NCBI GenBank assembly: GCA_019925095.2
Contig: CM034414.1
Location: 6,244,001-6,308,000 of the forward strand
DNA: 64,000 nt
Source of the DNA: Dendrolimus kikuchii
Taxonomy: Eukaryota > Arthropoda > Insecta > Lepidoptera > Lasiocampidae
Reading direction: 5' to 3'
Below the pieces are notes generated by a model. The model had not been told where the DNA came from and did not search any database. It saw nothing but the letters and a program-made list of their open reading frames with translations. Each line of letters begins with the position of its first letter. The stretch's first letter is position 1. The position numbers and the translations under genes are program-made. Shown here one piece after another: positions 23,480 through 35,004 of the stretch.

Positions 23480-24728
23480 ATTATAGATAACTCTTTATTG
23501 TCATAATTAAGATATTAATTTTGTCTATATTCTGTTAGCTGCATCTCCATTAAAACCTAATAAAGAAATAATTTAATATATTAATATGATAAAAAACAAA
23601 TTTTAGTTCAGAAAATAATCAAACTGAACTAGTTTGAATAAAAACATTTGGATATGAATATTATTATTTCTATAATAGCCCTTTTCAAGTGGTTTAGTTG
23701 CTCTTAAGTCCCTGCATTAAACTATCCCGTGTACCTACCCCGTAGTTCCTACTACTGATATACACTTTGGATTATACATAAAGCCTACTACCCAATATGA
23801 ACCTATCGAATCGTTCCTAGTCTACTATTACAAATAATTTCACTGACTTTTAGCGCAGGATAATCTTTGGGTTATAAATAGTCATCTAATAACCTTCGTG
23901 AACATGATGTGTAACACAAAAATAATTTGCCATTATGAATAGTTTTTTTAGAATTATTACATTAGTATTGGTAGTTAACAGACTTATAAATATGTACTAA
24001 TATCTGTACAGACATTTTATTGCGAATTAAAATTACTACATGTGCTATGAATGTGTTATGAATTTATTTGTGCGTGTATTTTTTTATGGTTCGTTCCAAG
24101 ACACACAACTTTTGTTGCTAATACTTTATTAAAAAAAAAAACTGAAACATCTGAGTAATATTAAATTATAACACATAAAGCGATTAAATCATAACGATCA
24201 TTTAAACTTTTCACTTACATAAAAAAATATTTTATTATAAAAAATGGGGTAATATTTTTTTCCTGATATCCCGAAAACGCAGAGTGAACTTAGCAACGCT
24301 TCGCGTTTTTGATGCCGTTTTTGGCGATGTTGTTTGTTAGCAATGCTCTCTCTAGACATGTTATATCTCAATGCGTGTACCCAAATATTTATATGATTAT
24401 GTCTAGGTGAAATACAGTGAGAACAATGGACTTTGTTACCATCTTTTGTACAACCTGTATTTCTACAAATAAAGATTCATTCATTCATGAGTAAGACGGT
24501 AATTAGCCAAAAAATAAAACAAAAAACGCTCAAAGCTAATAATGTGTTTTGTGCAAAACAAACAAAAACATTTTAAAAACATAAGTATATTATTTCCTTC
24601 CTTATTAAAGTCTAAAGAAAACTTATTGAATATTATTCTACCTATAATCTCTTTATACTTTAGGAGAAAACAGATTCTGGGTCAACTCTATGGAAAAAGT
24701 TTTATTAGTTTTAATATGCGAAGAATTA
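23480..24728. other. AT-rich intronic DNA, nothing assigned
   Basis: Low-complexity AT sequence. No repeat family recognised and no exon candidates. Confidence 0.35.
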
Positions 24729-24801
24729 TCAAAAGTTGGTTCTAATATTGTATTTGAGACGATTTCCGAACGTCTTTGTATTTGACAGTGAAAATGGTGG
24801 A
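24729..24801 (-). CDS. Weak candidate terminal exon, possibly gene X
   Basis: A pyrimidine-rich acceptor (ATATTTTTACTTGACAG) ends at 24802. Entered in phase 2 after the gene X exon at 31466-31345 it would read SPPFSLSNTKTFGNRLKYN... and stop at TGA 24731-24729, with AATAAA only 23 bp later. Entered in another phase the exon stays open further, to a TAA near 24656. Both readings look protein-like. It competes with 26354-26236 for the role of last exon. Splicing evidence is entirely inferential. Confidence 0.3.
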
Positions 24802-25194
24802 CTGTCAAGTAAAAATATAATAAATTAATTTTATCAGTCCTGGCCTCAAGGTCTCTTGCACAATCTTTTCCATTTTTAATTGTAACTCGACCCCTGGTCA
24901 AATTGTAGATATTTCTTATTTATGATACTAAATGAATCGTGTTGTTATTGCAGATAAAAAACATGTTTCACTAAACAGTTGACATTATACACACAACAAC
25001 TATTGAATAGCTATCTAGTTTCTAAAACTGTCCCATTTTTACCAATTTTATGAGTAAAACAGCAAAAAAGAAAATCCTAAGTTCCTCCTTTATGCATCTT
25101 TCCGCCGAAAACAAAACTGTCAGAATCTTTTCCACCTAAAAAAGTATATAATCTATACAGATAAAAGATAGTGAAGTCTGTTTGTAATGTCATT

Positions 25195-25365
25195 GACAGC
25201 TTTTTACTAAATGCATACGGTACTTATTTTTAAAATTTGTCTGGAAGTTCCGGATAATCTCTGAAACGGCTGGACCGATTTTGACGGGACTTTCACTGGC
25301 AGATAGACGACGTTATAAGGAGTAACTTAGGCTTCCACGCGAAGTTACGGGCACGGCTAGTAGTG
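25195..25365 (-). repeat. Dispersed repeat, inverted relative of 1-180
   Basis: Contains 'ctgaaacggctggaccgatt', 'tttgacgggactttcactgg' and 'gaagttacgggcacggctag', the usual vocabulary of a high-copy lepidopteran repeat, in the opposite order to 1-180 and 35240-35460. Confidence 0.6.
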
Positions 25366-26118
25366 AGTAAAAATCATTTGTATAAATAAAGATTTATTAT
25401 CAAGTCATTTAGTACAAAAACAACCACAATTTCTACAATAAAGACCTGATAGAAAAACTATTTAATATACATTCGGGGCCGTGGATTTTCGTCACGCCTA
25501 TTTTGTATTGCATAAAAAAAATACGCGAGGCCAACGTACCTGATGGTAAGTTTTAATGCTGGGTTTCCATATCTTACCACTCTACATTATGTCCACTTCC
25601 ATGGCAACAAGCAGAGTGGTGAACAGAGCGCGTATGTAAAGGCAACTTATTTGATACTCGGGCTGCTGACTTTCCTCGTCACTTACCTCTTTGCTGCCGT
25701 GGTAATGGCATAATGAGGAGTAACTGCCCATTCTTTTATCTTAACTATAGTATAACATAGGAGAGCATTGAAATTAACTAAGTTATTCATTGAATAAAAT
25801 ACAACATGGAGAAATTAGAAATGACACATGCATGAATAAAAAAGTTGATTTGTTTTACTTTTAAATTCAGTCAGGTTCTAATTTATTCCACTGGTAACTT
25901 TTATCTGATGATTGAAATATCGACTCATAGTACGTCGCAGCCTCATTTTTATACGAGCGTACTTACTTATGACGTCATAAGTAGGTACTACAGATAAATT
26001 ACCTTGGAGACGTTTTTGCGTTTGAAGTAGTATTTGTATGCTTACAGGACTTTTAAACTTGAAATTTAGTATTGAAAATTATATTTAATATTAAGTACCT
26101 GCCTATAAAAAGTATTAT

Positions 26119-26124
26119 TTTATT
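26119..26124 (-). terminator. Possible polyadenylation signal AATAAA
   Basis: AATAAA on the minus strand about 112 bp after the stop codon of the candidate exon 26354-26236. Confidence 0.35.
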
Positions 26125-26235
26125 TATATATGTGACTTTACATTAGGGAGGGAGAAGTGTCAAGAATGTGACCAGCTCAAAAAAATCATGGAATCGTGTG
26201 ACGTCATTGGTGGATGGCCCTAAGATAATAACAAA

Positions 26236-26354
26236 TCAATCTAGATCGACCACTTCTGGATAACTGTAGGCAGCATTTTTCTTCCTCAGATACTTTAGTA
26301 AGCTCTCCACGCTTATTTCTTCATTAGAAGGCATCTTCAAAGTCGATTTCGACC
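26236..26354 (-). CDS. Candidate terminal exon, possibly gene X
   Basis: The acceptor TTGACAG ends at 26355. In one phase (one base brought from upstream) it encodes about 38 residues, SKSTLKMPSNEE... ending YPEVVDLD and TGA at 26238-26236, a plausible acidic/charged C-terminus with a short amphipathic stretch (SLLKYLRKK). Entered in phase 2 directly from the exon at 31345, it would instead read VEIDFEDAF and stop after ten codons. AATAAA follows at about 112 bp. Its last ~30 bp resemble a second site at 22078-22112, so it may be partly repeat-derived. Confidence 0.4.
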
Positions 26355-27419
26355 CTGTCAATACAGGAAAATTACTAGCTGCCGATCCCTATATCTTACC
26401 AACCCTTCATTTGCTTAACGGTTAAAATTTGACATGAGTTCCATACAAGTCATGTCGAAATTCAACCGATGGTACGGCAAGTGAATGAATAGTAAGATTT
26501 AGAAATCGGCCATAAAACTATAGGAATGTAAGGAAAAATCCGCCGAGTATAATGACGGCTTGCACGCAGTGAAACGTTGTGTATCAGCGACGAACTTTTA
26601 CTATTTGGTGCCCTAAAATGGGTATAATCCAAAATAGTTCCCATACATCCAAAATTAACATCGTTTCTCATTGAAACCAATTTTAATTTTAAGTATTTCC
26701 TACCTACACTACCTTGACATTTTTCAGATTTTTATACGTTAGTTTAATAATCAGAGGGGCAGTGGGGGACACTGCATGACTAGAAGCGTATGTCTCATAT
26801 TTCTATTGAATGAAATCTATAATTGGTACCGCCATGTAAACCTCCTTTCGACCTATTCATACTTTTCTTCGACATATTTAAATTATTCCTTGAAATCTGA
26901 CGGCGCGTTCCCCGTTTCGCACGTCACGTCAATCATTCATCTCATGATGTCATAAAATAAATTAAATTAAATCGCCGCACACATTGTAAATAAATAAAAT
27001 ACCATAAACTATACCGCGCCACAACTCATAAATGTGTGTATTATACAAATAACCCGCTCCGCATCATAATTGTAAAATATAATAAACATATATAATATAA
27101 ATTACTACAAATACATACACATAAAATTAAATACGTTAAACCATATTATAACAAATAAAGTGAAGTGGACTGAGGGGCAGAGGAGCAGCCGTATTTCATT
27201 CCCATTAACCTGGTAAGTGCGTGCTCATTCTCAAAATCCCATCAAAATTGTCCCACACTTCTTTTCACGCAAAATTGAAGCAGTTCGCTTAACGCTAAAT
27301 CCAGCGCCGCCGCAACAATAATATTATAAAATTCTGTACATTGAATCTATTAAAAAAACAACAACTGGAATAGACTATATAAACGATGGAGAACACGATG
27401 CAATTTGTTTTAGATTTAT

Positions 27420-27860
27420 TATCTGTTTGTTCGGGATTCACGTAAAAACTACCGAGCCGATTTCGATGCGGTTTTCGTTGATCAACAGCCAATTCTTAGA
27501 CTTAAACTCTACGCTACTTTTTATCCTAGGAATCCCACGGGAATTTTTCTGGGAATTATTTAAAATAGCCAGATAAAAAAAAGAACTGATCGATAGCAAA
27601 TTTTACGTAAAATGTGTGATATATTTTATCCCGGGAATCCCGCGGGAATTTTCCCGGGAGCGGTTTGTAGTTGTTCGGGTGCGTAAAAATTAGCTTATTC
27701 CGACACAGTTTCCACTAAAACGATAGCTTACATTCTTTTTTAAACGCTGCGATACTCTGTGACCCGGAAAACCCGCGGGAATTTCAAGTCAAGCGAAGAC
27801 GAAGTCGCGTGCATATCCTAGTAAAAGAATATCAACAACAACAAATTTCCACGCGACTAC
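27420..27860. repeat. Dispersed repeat ('cccgggaatcccgcgggaa' type)
   Basis: Repeated phrases 'ttttatcc(c/t)gggaatccc(a/g)cgggaa' at 27522-27545 and 27630-27650 and 'acccgcgggaatt' at 27772, then 'aagtcgcgtgcatatcctagta'. It belongs with the 13440 and 30990 blocks as decayed transposon sequence. It contains near-palindromic CCCGCGGGA words. Confidence 0.6.
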
Positions 27861-27946
27861 GCCGCGGCTCAAACCCTAGTAAATGGTTATTTGCTTACAT
27901 AAAAACTTAATTAGTATCATATATAGCGAGCTAAATATAATGTATA

Positions 27947-28392
27947 CAATGAAACCTTTATAACTGGGAGCTGAAGGGACTTACAGTATTTTATCACTTA
28001 TACAGTGCTTTGCATTTACCCAGTTTACCAAATAAGCAGGTTAACACGACAGTTGTCTTGTTTATGGAGGGCCCCACCATGAGAGGTCGAAATGTACCAT
28101 TTTTCATGTAAAAAGGTGGGAATGTAATGGAAGTAATTAGACTGTTTGTAAAAAAACGTATCAAACTTGTCTAAACCTGATAAATTGTCTCATTTATATG
28201 GGCTACTGACCTACAAAGTGTCAATTGTAGAGGTAAACATCTAAAAAATCTAAGAAATCAAGTCTCAGTTAAAAAGGTTTGCAAATTCCCAGTAATAGAG
28301 GTCTTTCAATGCAAAGGTGTCGGGACCTCATTGTAATTATCAATAACAAAGATTTCTCACATATCAAGGGCCCACTTATCCAGGTTTCACTA
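27947..28392. mobile_element. pogo/Tigger-type miniature element
   Basis: The left end CAATGAAACCTTTATAACTGGG and the inverted right end CAGGTTTCACTA / CCACTTATCCAGG are a 20-plus-bp terminal inverted repeat, flanked by TA at 27945-27946 and 28393-28394. The form 'TA-CA.TGAAACCT..ATAA.TGGG' is typical of pogo/Tigger elements. There is no transposase frame. Confidence 0.65.
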
Positions 28393-28504
28393 TACCTTCC
28401 TTGAAATATTATCTAACCGATGGTGAAAGCAGCTTAAAAATCCGCGGCGTGGTTTAGGAGTTAGCGGATATACAGACAGAGCGAAGTCTGTAGGCTCTGA
28501 TTCC

Positions 28505-28815
28505 GAGTTTTTATCCGTGCAGGAGCGGAGAAAGAATACAATTTCTTGCGGCCGGGCGGGCTGTCGTAAGACGCAACAAAACAACCCACAGCCAGGTGGT
28601 AAGGCATTTGCCCGACTGGATGGCTACCACCCCTAGTCTAGAGTATGCCGCCATACAACCTTAAGTTGTGTTCCGGCATTAGTAAGGTCAGGTTCCAGTC
28701 TCCCTTAAGAGAGCAGCAGCGCAAAAGACCAAAAGTGCTACAAATGTCCATAGGTGATGGTAACCGCTTTCCATCAGGTGGACCGTCTGCCTGTCTGCTA
28801 AACTCATGCAATAAA
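28505..28815 (+). repeat. Family M SINE-like repeat, full length
   Basis: Sense copy, from 'tttatccgtgcaggagcgg' to 'aactcatgcaataaaacg'. All family words are in order. Confidence 0.85.
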
Positions 28816-29119
28816 ACGCGGCAAGCGAATTTGTTTTATACTACGTAAAGATATATTGGCTACAATTATTGAATAATAATTATTATTACAATAAAAGAAG
28901 CCGTAGTAAAGAAAGCTACGATTATTCAACACTCGTCTTACGATAACCAAACCCCCCAACGTGACCATGTTAAAATTATGGTTTATCCATCAGTTACTAG
29001 TGTGGAAGTCAACCTGATTTTTTTATTAACCGCAATTCAATTACAGTGGAAGCGTATAAATTAGCCCTCTTGCCAATCTTCATCAATAGAAACCTAATAA
29101 TTTTTGAAAGTGATAACTA

Positions 29120-29592
29120 CAGTGTAAACTCTATATAACGACACTGGAGGATCTGTGCATTTTATGACGTTATAGAAAGTTGTCGTTAATTAGAGGAGGC
29201 CGCTGAACCAGTCATTTTGTTGTATTTCTTTACTTATTTTATTTACACCTTGCGATATTGAGGCATCTTGGTGATAAAGGAAGTACTTAAAAATTTGGGT
29301 ATTTCGAATTTTCTTAGAAATTTGGATATGCATGCTACCGTCAGTCGAGTTTATTACGGGCTAGGATAATTAAGCGATAAAAGAACGTACACAGCTGCGC
29401 AGTTTTTACTAATTTTCGCAACTTAAAAGGTACTTTTTATTAGTTAATTGTTGTCGTTATTGAGTGTGGGTGTGATGTTATATAGAGTGTATCATTGTAT
29501 GGAAGACAAACTAAACCAACCAAAGCCAAGTGATTTCGACGCTTAAGGGAGTTTGTCGTTAAATCGAGTGACGTTACATGGAGTTTACACTG
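29120..29592 (-). mobile_element. pogo/Tigger-type miniature element, family T1
   Basis: The ends are CAGTGTAAACTCTATATAACG and the inverted complement of CAGTGTAAACTCCATGTAACG, flanked by TA at 29118-29119 and 29593-29594. The 473-bp interior ('tttatgacgttatagaaa', 'gaggcatcttggtgataaagg', 'acgcttaagggagtttg') reappears in opposite orientation at 52587-53535 (inside Y14) and 62613-63053 (inside RPL23). Confidence 0.85.
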
Positions 29593-29934
29593 TATTATAT
29601 ACACAGACAGACGGACATGACAATTACATATAACGGTTCCCATTTCATCAAATGTCTCCGGAACGCTCGAAAAGAAATAAAAAACAAAAACAGTAAAACA
29701 AAACCTGAAGAGGGTGATGAACGAGAATGTTCTGACTTTGCATAAGCAATCAAAGATGGAATTGCCTCGCTGCTACTACTTCCGGCCATGAACGAATCTT
29801 TCATATTTTTATTGTTACTACAAAAAAATAAATTATGTGAAAAAAAGAAAGAATATCATTAATGGCAAAAACAAAACGGACACAAAAAAAAAACTAAGGC
29901 AAGTCAAAACTGCTTCTGGCCTTAGTTTATTTAT

Positions 29935-30215
29935 CCTTGCAGGTACGGAAAAAGAATACAATTTCCTGTTTTGAGGCGGCCTCTCGTAAGAGGTGAGAAA
30001 ACAACCCACAGCCAGGTGGGAGGGTATTTGGTCCAGAGTATGCCGCCATAAGAACCTTGAATTCTGTTCCGGCATTAGTGGCCAGGTTCCAGTCTCCCTT
30101 AGAGAGCGGCAGGATATTGGTTGCCCCTTTAGTGTTACAAATGTCTATAGGCGATGGTACCACCTTTCCTTCAGGTGGACCGTCTGCCTATCTGCTGAAC
30201 TCATGCAATATATTT
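29935..30215 (+). repeat. Family M SINE-like repeat with internal deletion
   Basis: Sense copy from 'ttatccttgcaggtacgg' to 'aactcatgcaatatattt'. About 35 bp around the usual 'cccgactggatggctaccac' is missing. Confidence 0.85.
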
Positions 30216-30224
30216 TTTTTTTTA

Positions 30225-30370
30225 AACGCCTAATTCTGTTTTCCGCTGATCATTTGGCTAGAAACTCGGCTAACGAATCACTATGGCAATCAAGCGAAGT
30301 AACGTAGCCAGCCTTCTAGGAACTTTACCCATTGACTTCGATGACCTGGGCTCAGTATTCTACTTATAGT
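30225..30370 (+). pseudogene. LINE protein and 3' UTR scrap
   Basis: A short frame reads ADHLARNSANES, a phrase seen near the C-terminus of Jockey/RNase H-containing LINE proteins. It is followed by 'gccagccttctaggaac', which also occurs inside the element at 10069-10717. Too short to classify. Confidence 0.4.
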
Positions 30371-30989
30371 CTTAAGGGATTATACGTAGAATATAACTAA
30401 TCTAATCTATAATCAAAGTAATAAATCTGTATAGGGGGGTAGAGTTTGTATGTACAGTCGCGGAATGAAAATGGTCGTCACCTTAAAGTCGACTTTTGCT
30501 TGGACGAGTACAAGAGCCAATACTGCCAACATTTTAATAAATGTTGTTATACGTTTATAAAATATAGAAACGTGAAAAGACAAAAAATTGCAATGTTGAC
30601 AATGACAGACGCTGAAATTAAAAAACAATAAGAAACCAAGAGGATATAATTACTACGCTTAACATAAATATTAAAATCAATAAAAAGGTTGTACATGTCT
30701 AAACAATCTTATTAGACAAGACAGAAAATCAAAGAACTTTGATCTAAGTCATTTTAAACTTTATTGTCAAATAGTTAAACATAACTTTATGTACAACAGT
30801 TTGTTCTGTGACTTAGTTTGAAAAGATAACATATGCTCGCGGAAAGTTAAATGAATCAAAAACTGGCGAACATTTTTATACCACGACTGTACAATGCGAC
30901 TGAAAATGAGGAAAACATCAAGGGGACTAATTCGGGCCGCACTATGCGAAAATGTAACTTTTAGAATTCTCGTCTGCCTGAGCTAGAGC

Positions 30990-31240
30990 ATCATGTGAAA
31001 ACTATTCAACGGATTTAAATGAAACTCGACACAGAGCTAGCTTATATCCCAGGTTAACACTTAGAATACTTTTTATCCCGATAAATGACGTCGTTCCCGT
31101 GGGATAGATGAATATAGCCAGAAAGGTGGCATTGTGGAAGCGTTTTTTTCTGTGCCAGTGTTGCCAATCACTAATAAAAAGATAGTCGTGGGAACGTGGG
31201 AACAAAATTTCGCTGGCACTGCTAGTACATAAAATAATAA
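30990..31240 (+). repeat. Dispersed repeat ('tactttttatccc' family)
   Basis: Contains 'gagcatcatgtgaaaact', 'aaatgaaactcgacacagag', 'atactttttatcccgata' and 'cgtcgttcccgtgggatag'. The same series is at 58540-58680. It lies just downstream of the gene X exon at 31466-31345. Confidence 0.65.
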
Positions 31241-31344
31241 ATAAATCTAAGGGTATTAATAGAATAAAACTTCCGTTCTTAACAATGTCCCAATGTATAA
31301 CGAATAAGGCGTCTGCTACAGCTAGTACTTTAATAAGAATGTAC

Positions 31345-31466
31345 CTAGAATCAGTTGCGTCAGAATTGGGACCTAATTTCATTATCCCATCAGAAACAGT
31401 CTGTTCTGCCAAATGTTTATCCGTAACAAGACCGTCACTATCCATCAGTTCATCTTCGTTTAACAC
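31345..31466 (-). CDS. Gene X, internal exon (acidic)
   Basis: The acceptor TACGTACAG ends at 31467 and the exon enters in phase 0, matching the phase-0 donor of the exon at 32460-31961. It encodes 40 residues beginning VLNEDELMDSDGL, rich in Asp and Glu, and leaves in phase 2 at TCTAG|GTACAT. The next exon is uncertain: candidates are at 26354-26236 and 24801-24729. If the donor is skipped the frame stays open to 31002 through repeat sequence, which would be a poor ending. Confidence 0.6.
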
Positions 31467-31960
31467 CTGTACGTACATGATACACTAAAACTTTACTGTA
31501 ATTTGTATCTATTCTACAATACTAGCCAATCCCAACTACGCTTCGCAATGGTCAAGTGTTTGGTTCTTTAAAATTCGTTTTATCTAAGTTTGGATTCTCC
31601 AGTTCAGAATAAATTCAGAACAATTATATAAGGGGAGTTCAATAAAAAGTGAGAATGAGTATTTTGCCAGTAACTTCATTACCTAAATGTTAATTTATTT
31701 TTCAATATAATCGAAGGAAGGACATACGCTACCTTTTCTTTCTAAAAATAATCTTGAAGGATCATAGTAAACAAAAATATGAGTGGATGATACATAATTT
31801 TCCAAAGTAGGGAAAACTGTTTTGGGTTTGGCAAAATTTTAACTTTAACAAGTTCCGTTTTGACTAAATTTAGAAATGATAAAAATAAAAGCGACCAAAG
31901 TCGCAGATAACATCTAGCATATATTTTATAGCATAGTATATTTTTAACTTGGCAACAAAC

Positions 31961-32460
31961 CTGAATGTCATCAGGAGCAGAATCCAAAGAAACAGTGGTA
32001 TCAGTGATATCGTTTTCCTCAATCGTATCAAGATATTCATTCATTTTAACCTCAACATTGCAATACTTCTCCTGATTAACTCCAGGATAAATGATTACTT
32101 CAAAATCTTTCTCACTTTCCAAATATTTCTCAGTAAACGCTTCGTAAATGATTTCTTCAACTTTATCCAAAATACTTTCTATTATTTCAATAACAAATGT
32201 AAAAGTTTCGCGATTACATACAATTTGATCATTTCTATTATGATGATCTAGTTCGCAAGTAATAGCTCCTTCATTTGACGTCATTACTATCATTTGCTTT
32301 GAGGCAAACGGTTTGAAACCTGGGGAAGGTTTTAGTAAACTTACTACTGGTAAAACTATCAAAGAACATACTATGTTGGGTGTGTGTTTAATATGATTAT
32401 ATAATTTGGGACCTAAAGGATACCCTTTAGGCAACTTTAATATTTCAATTAAAGGTTTAC
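31961..32460 (-). CDS. Gene X, main exon (unrecognised protein)
   Basis: This 500-bp exon is the largest of an unrecognised gene. The acceptor (TTTGTTTCCCCTGTAG) ends at 32461, the exon enters in phase 1, and the donor CAG|GTTTGT closes it in phase 0. The 166 residues begin KPLIEILKLPKGYPLGPKLY and continue through a hydrophobic patch (NIVCSLIVLPVVSLL) and a PGFKPFASKQM stretch. A long charged, helix-prone region follows (FVIEIIESILDKVEEII...), and the acidic end reads SAPDDIQ. No domain is recognised. A TTG that opens the frame at 32503 lies before the acceptor and is not a start. The exon lies wholly inside the last metaxin-2 intron, on the same strand. The open length, codon-like composition and two matching splice sites argue that it is real. 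Confidence 0.7.
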
Positions 32461-33033
32461 CTACAGGGGAAACAAATACTTTTTTATAATGTAATTTGGG
32501 CAAAACAGTTTGTTTCGTAAACTAGTATGTATAATGTTTTAAACCGTGTGATTTCTATATTGGAGTCAGTATGGAGGAAATGAGAAATCATACGAGATAC
32601 CGGGAACCTGTCTTACGAAAGAATTAGGCCTTTTTGCAAAAAATAAATAAAACTAAGACTGGTTTACGAGCTGTCAAGACAGCAGAAGAGGATCAAAATT
32701 AAATAATAATATTTGCTACATTGTCTTTTTTAATACAGTGAATTTTATCAAATATTTGTGTCTTTAAACTGTGTGTGTAGAATGATGAATGCCAGAATAT
32801 AGGAGTATGGAAGAAGAGATATGCCTACCCCAAATGTTGGGATTAGGAATTAGGTGACTTAATATAAAAAATTGCCATATAAACTATGAGATAATTAAGT
32901 AGAATCAGATGAGTAAATAGTAACAATCTGGAAAGTGTAAGAGATTGTAATGTCATATCAACCCCACAGGCAGTGAACATATAATCCACGTAATATTTAA
33001 AAGCTGTTCATAGAAAGACGACTGCATAATGAT

Positions 33034-33222
33034 CTATACTAATATTATAAAGAGGTAACGTTGTAGGGGGTAATCTCTGGATCTACTAAACCGATTTTAA
33101 AAATTCTTTTACTGTTGGAAAGCTACGTTAACAGGGAGTGTTATAGGCTATATAACATGACGCTATATACCACGGGAACGGGACAGAGCGCGGGTGAAAC
33201 CGCGCCGGGCCGATAGTTTATC
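33034..33222 (+). repeat. Dispersed repeat, twin of 23278-23478
   Basis: Nearly identical to 23278-23478 but lacks about 20 bp ('agtttgtaagtttgcgacg') near its start. It sits in the gene X intron between 33343 and 32460. Confidence 0.75.
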
Positions 33223-33342
33223 ATATAGACACTGTAATTGCGAAGTTTATTCAACAGTTAATCTAAAGAGATCACAAAATGTGACTCAATTTATACTGTA
33301 AATAATTGTTGTCTAATTCGAAGTATAGAGAAATAAATTTAC

Positions 33343-33508
33343 CAAAAACATCCCGATTACCATATTCCAAACTATCTTTACTAATGTTCCGTATACACAA
33401 TCGAGACCTTCTTATCCTGGTGCTCCTATCTGACGCTTTTCGTTCAGGGGAGTATCTTCGGCGTGAGGACACTTGGAAGGCTTGGGTTATTAGGTATTCC
33501 TCTTGAAG
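33343..33508 (-). CDS. Gene X, arginine/serine-rich exon
   Basis: A good acceptor (CTCCTTTCCTTACCAG) ends at 33509. The exon encodes 55 residues beginning LQEEYLITQAFQVSSRRRYS in phase 0 and leaves in phase 1 at TTTTTG|GTAAAT. That joins exactly to the phase-1 entry of the 32460-31961 exon. The middle is basic and serine-rich (SSRRRYSPERKASDRSTRIRRS), a composition typical of disordered, phosphorylated or nucleic-acid-binding segments. An upstream exon ending in phase 0 is required; none was identified with confidence. A different frame of the same exon stops early and was not chosen. Confidence 0.6.
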
Positions 33509-33779
33509 CTGGTAAGGAAAGGAGATATTGAATCTTACCTACCGTTAATTTGCCTTATTTTCAGTAAATTTGACATAAGCTCCATATAAGCCATGTCAAA
33601 ATTCAACCGATGGTAAGGCAAGTAAGAGGCCATTAATTAATTACGTAAAAATAATTTTGACGATTTTTGACCCCCCTACCCCCATGTAAGATACATAAGA
33701 TTTCTCGAACCCCCTTCCCTCTTCTTACGAAGATTCACTCTCGGTTTTCCGAATAATAAAAGTCCATATTATACATTCT

Positions 33780-34345
33780 GTCAAAAAAGTATCGGGAATG
33801 GGTGATTTGCTTATGGTTCTAAATTCAATTATTGATTTTTTTGTTATTAGCTTGGCACAATTGTTTTTCATTCTGGCGCGGAGTTTGAGTTGCATAGGTC
33901 ATTTAGATTAGATACATTACTGTTTCTAGTTAGATCATATCTAGTGTGTATTGCGAATTTCATAATCATTCAACAAACATCGAACAAAGAGTTAGTCTTA
34001 AATTATGCATCGCCACTGAAATTTCGTGTTCGGAGATACTGAAAATGTTACAGAAGGCTTACGGTGAATCGATTTTATCAAAAACACGTGCTTATGAGTG
34101 GTACAAAGCGTCCAACAAAGGCGGTCGAGGTATGCTGAAAGATTTGCCTCGCCCTCGTGGGCTATCAACGTCTTCAACTGAAGTTAACATCGCAAAAGTG
34201 AAGGAAATAGTAACTCAAAATCCTCATTCAACATTAAGAGAAATAGCCGCTGAAGTGTCTGTGTCTCACGAGTCGATCCGTATCATTTTAAATAATCTCC
34301 TCCCCCTCGGGTTCCTTACGCAATTAATGAATGGCCCCTAATGAA
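33780..34345 (+). pseudogene. Truncated mariner-like element, transposase N-terminus
   Basis: The frame 33946-34341 contains a paired helix-turn-helix arrangement typical of mariner transposases: EQRVSLKLCIATEISCSEIL followed by EMLQKAYGE-like and RAYEWYKASNKGG-like words, then a second helix-turn-helix (TLREIAAEVSVSHESIRIIL). The catalytic D,D34D domain is absent; the coding similarity ends near 34310 and the sequence changes character. 'tcaaaaaagtatcgggaatg' at 33780 looks like a mariner terminal repeat on the left, but no matching right end was found. It is inactive. Confidence 0.75.
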
Positions 34346-34604
34346 TAACAAGATATAGGCACTGGACATAAGGATATGAACGAATGAATGAAAGAATGAT
34401 AGAATGGTTGAACAGATCAAGGAATATCATTGGTTTTATTGAAAGACACAACAGGGCCGTAGCTATCTTTGTATCAGTCGTACCAATGTTATGGGGCTCA
34501 GAGTTAAAGGAAAAAATAGTGAGTAAGAGTCATAATGAATGTACATACGATATGTTAAGGACTAAAATTGTCTTAGAACTGAGCAGCCCTGTGCTAGTGT
34601 GGTA

Positions 34605-35004
34605 ACTCACTTATTCCAATAACATTGGCCTATAACTCATTCTAGCGCAACTCAAACAGTTATCAAGTGTTTCCCCTCTGCATTAAAAGCCAGCTAACTC
34701 AAGATAGAGGTCTACAGCAAATCAAATGGCGTGTACAATTTTAATGCATATAGAACAATTTTGAGTTAACTCAAAGTGAACTGTGGAGTTACTTAGTTAA
34801 TGGTGGTAAGTTACCATGGCTACGGTGTCTGTCTGCGTGAAGATTATTCTAAAACTTGAATGTTTATGAATAAAGTGCATATTTGATGAACACAGATATC
34901 ATCATCAAATTCAGTTTTTTCTTTCTTTGACTATAATTATATCGGAAATTTTCTTTCCTTTTTAAGTTTGTTTAGCTTAAGTTGAAGAAGACTTACTATT
35001 GGGA
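34605..35004. other. AT-rich intronic DNA
   Basis: Contains 'aactca' and 'gagttaac' words that may be a palindromic miniature element (34600-34830), but no clean termini or target duplication. No minus-strand AATAAA was seen within this stretch immediately after the alternative metaxin exon. Confidence 0.3.

Noticed and set aside
32461..32503. TTG-initiated extension (MPKLHYKK...) of the gene X main exon
   Set aside because: TTG is not a normal start in animals and a good pyrimidine-tract acceptor lies between it and the conserved frame.
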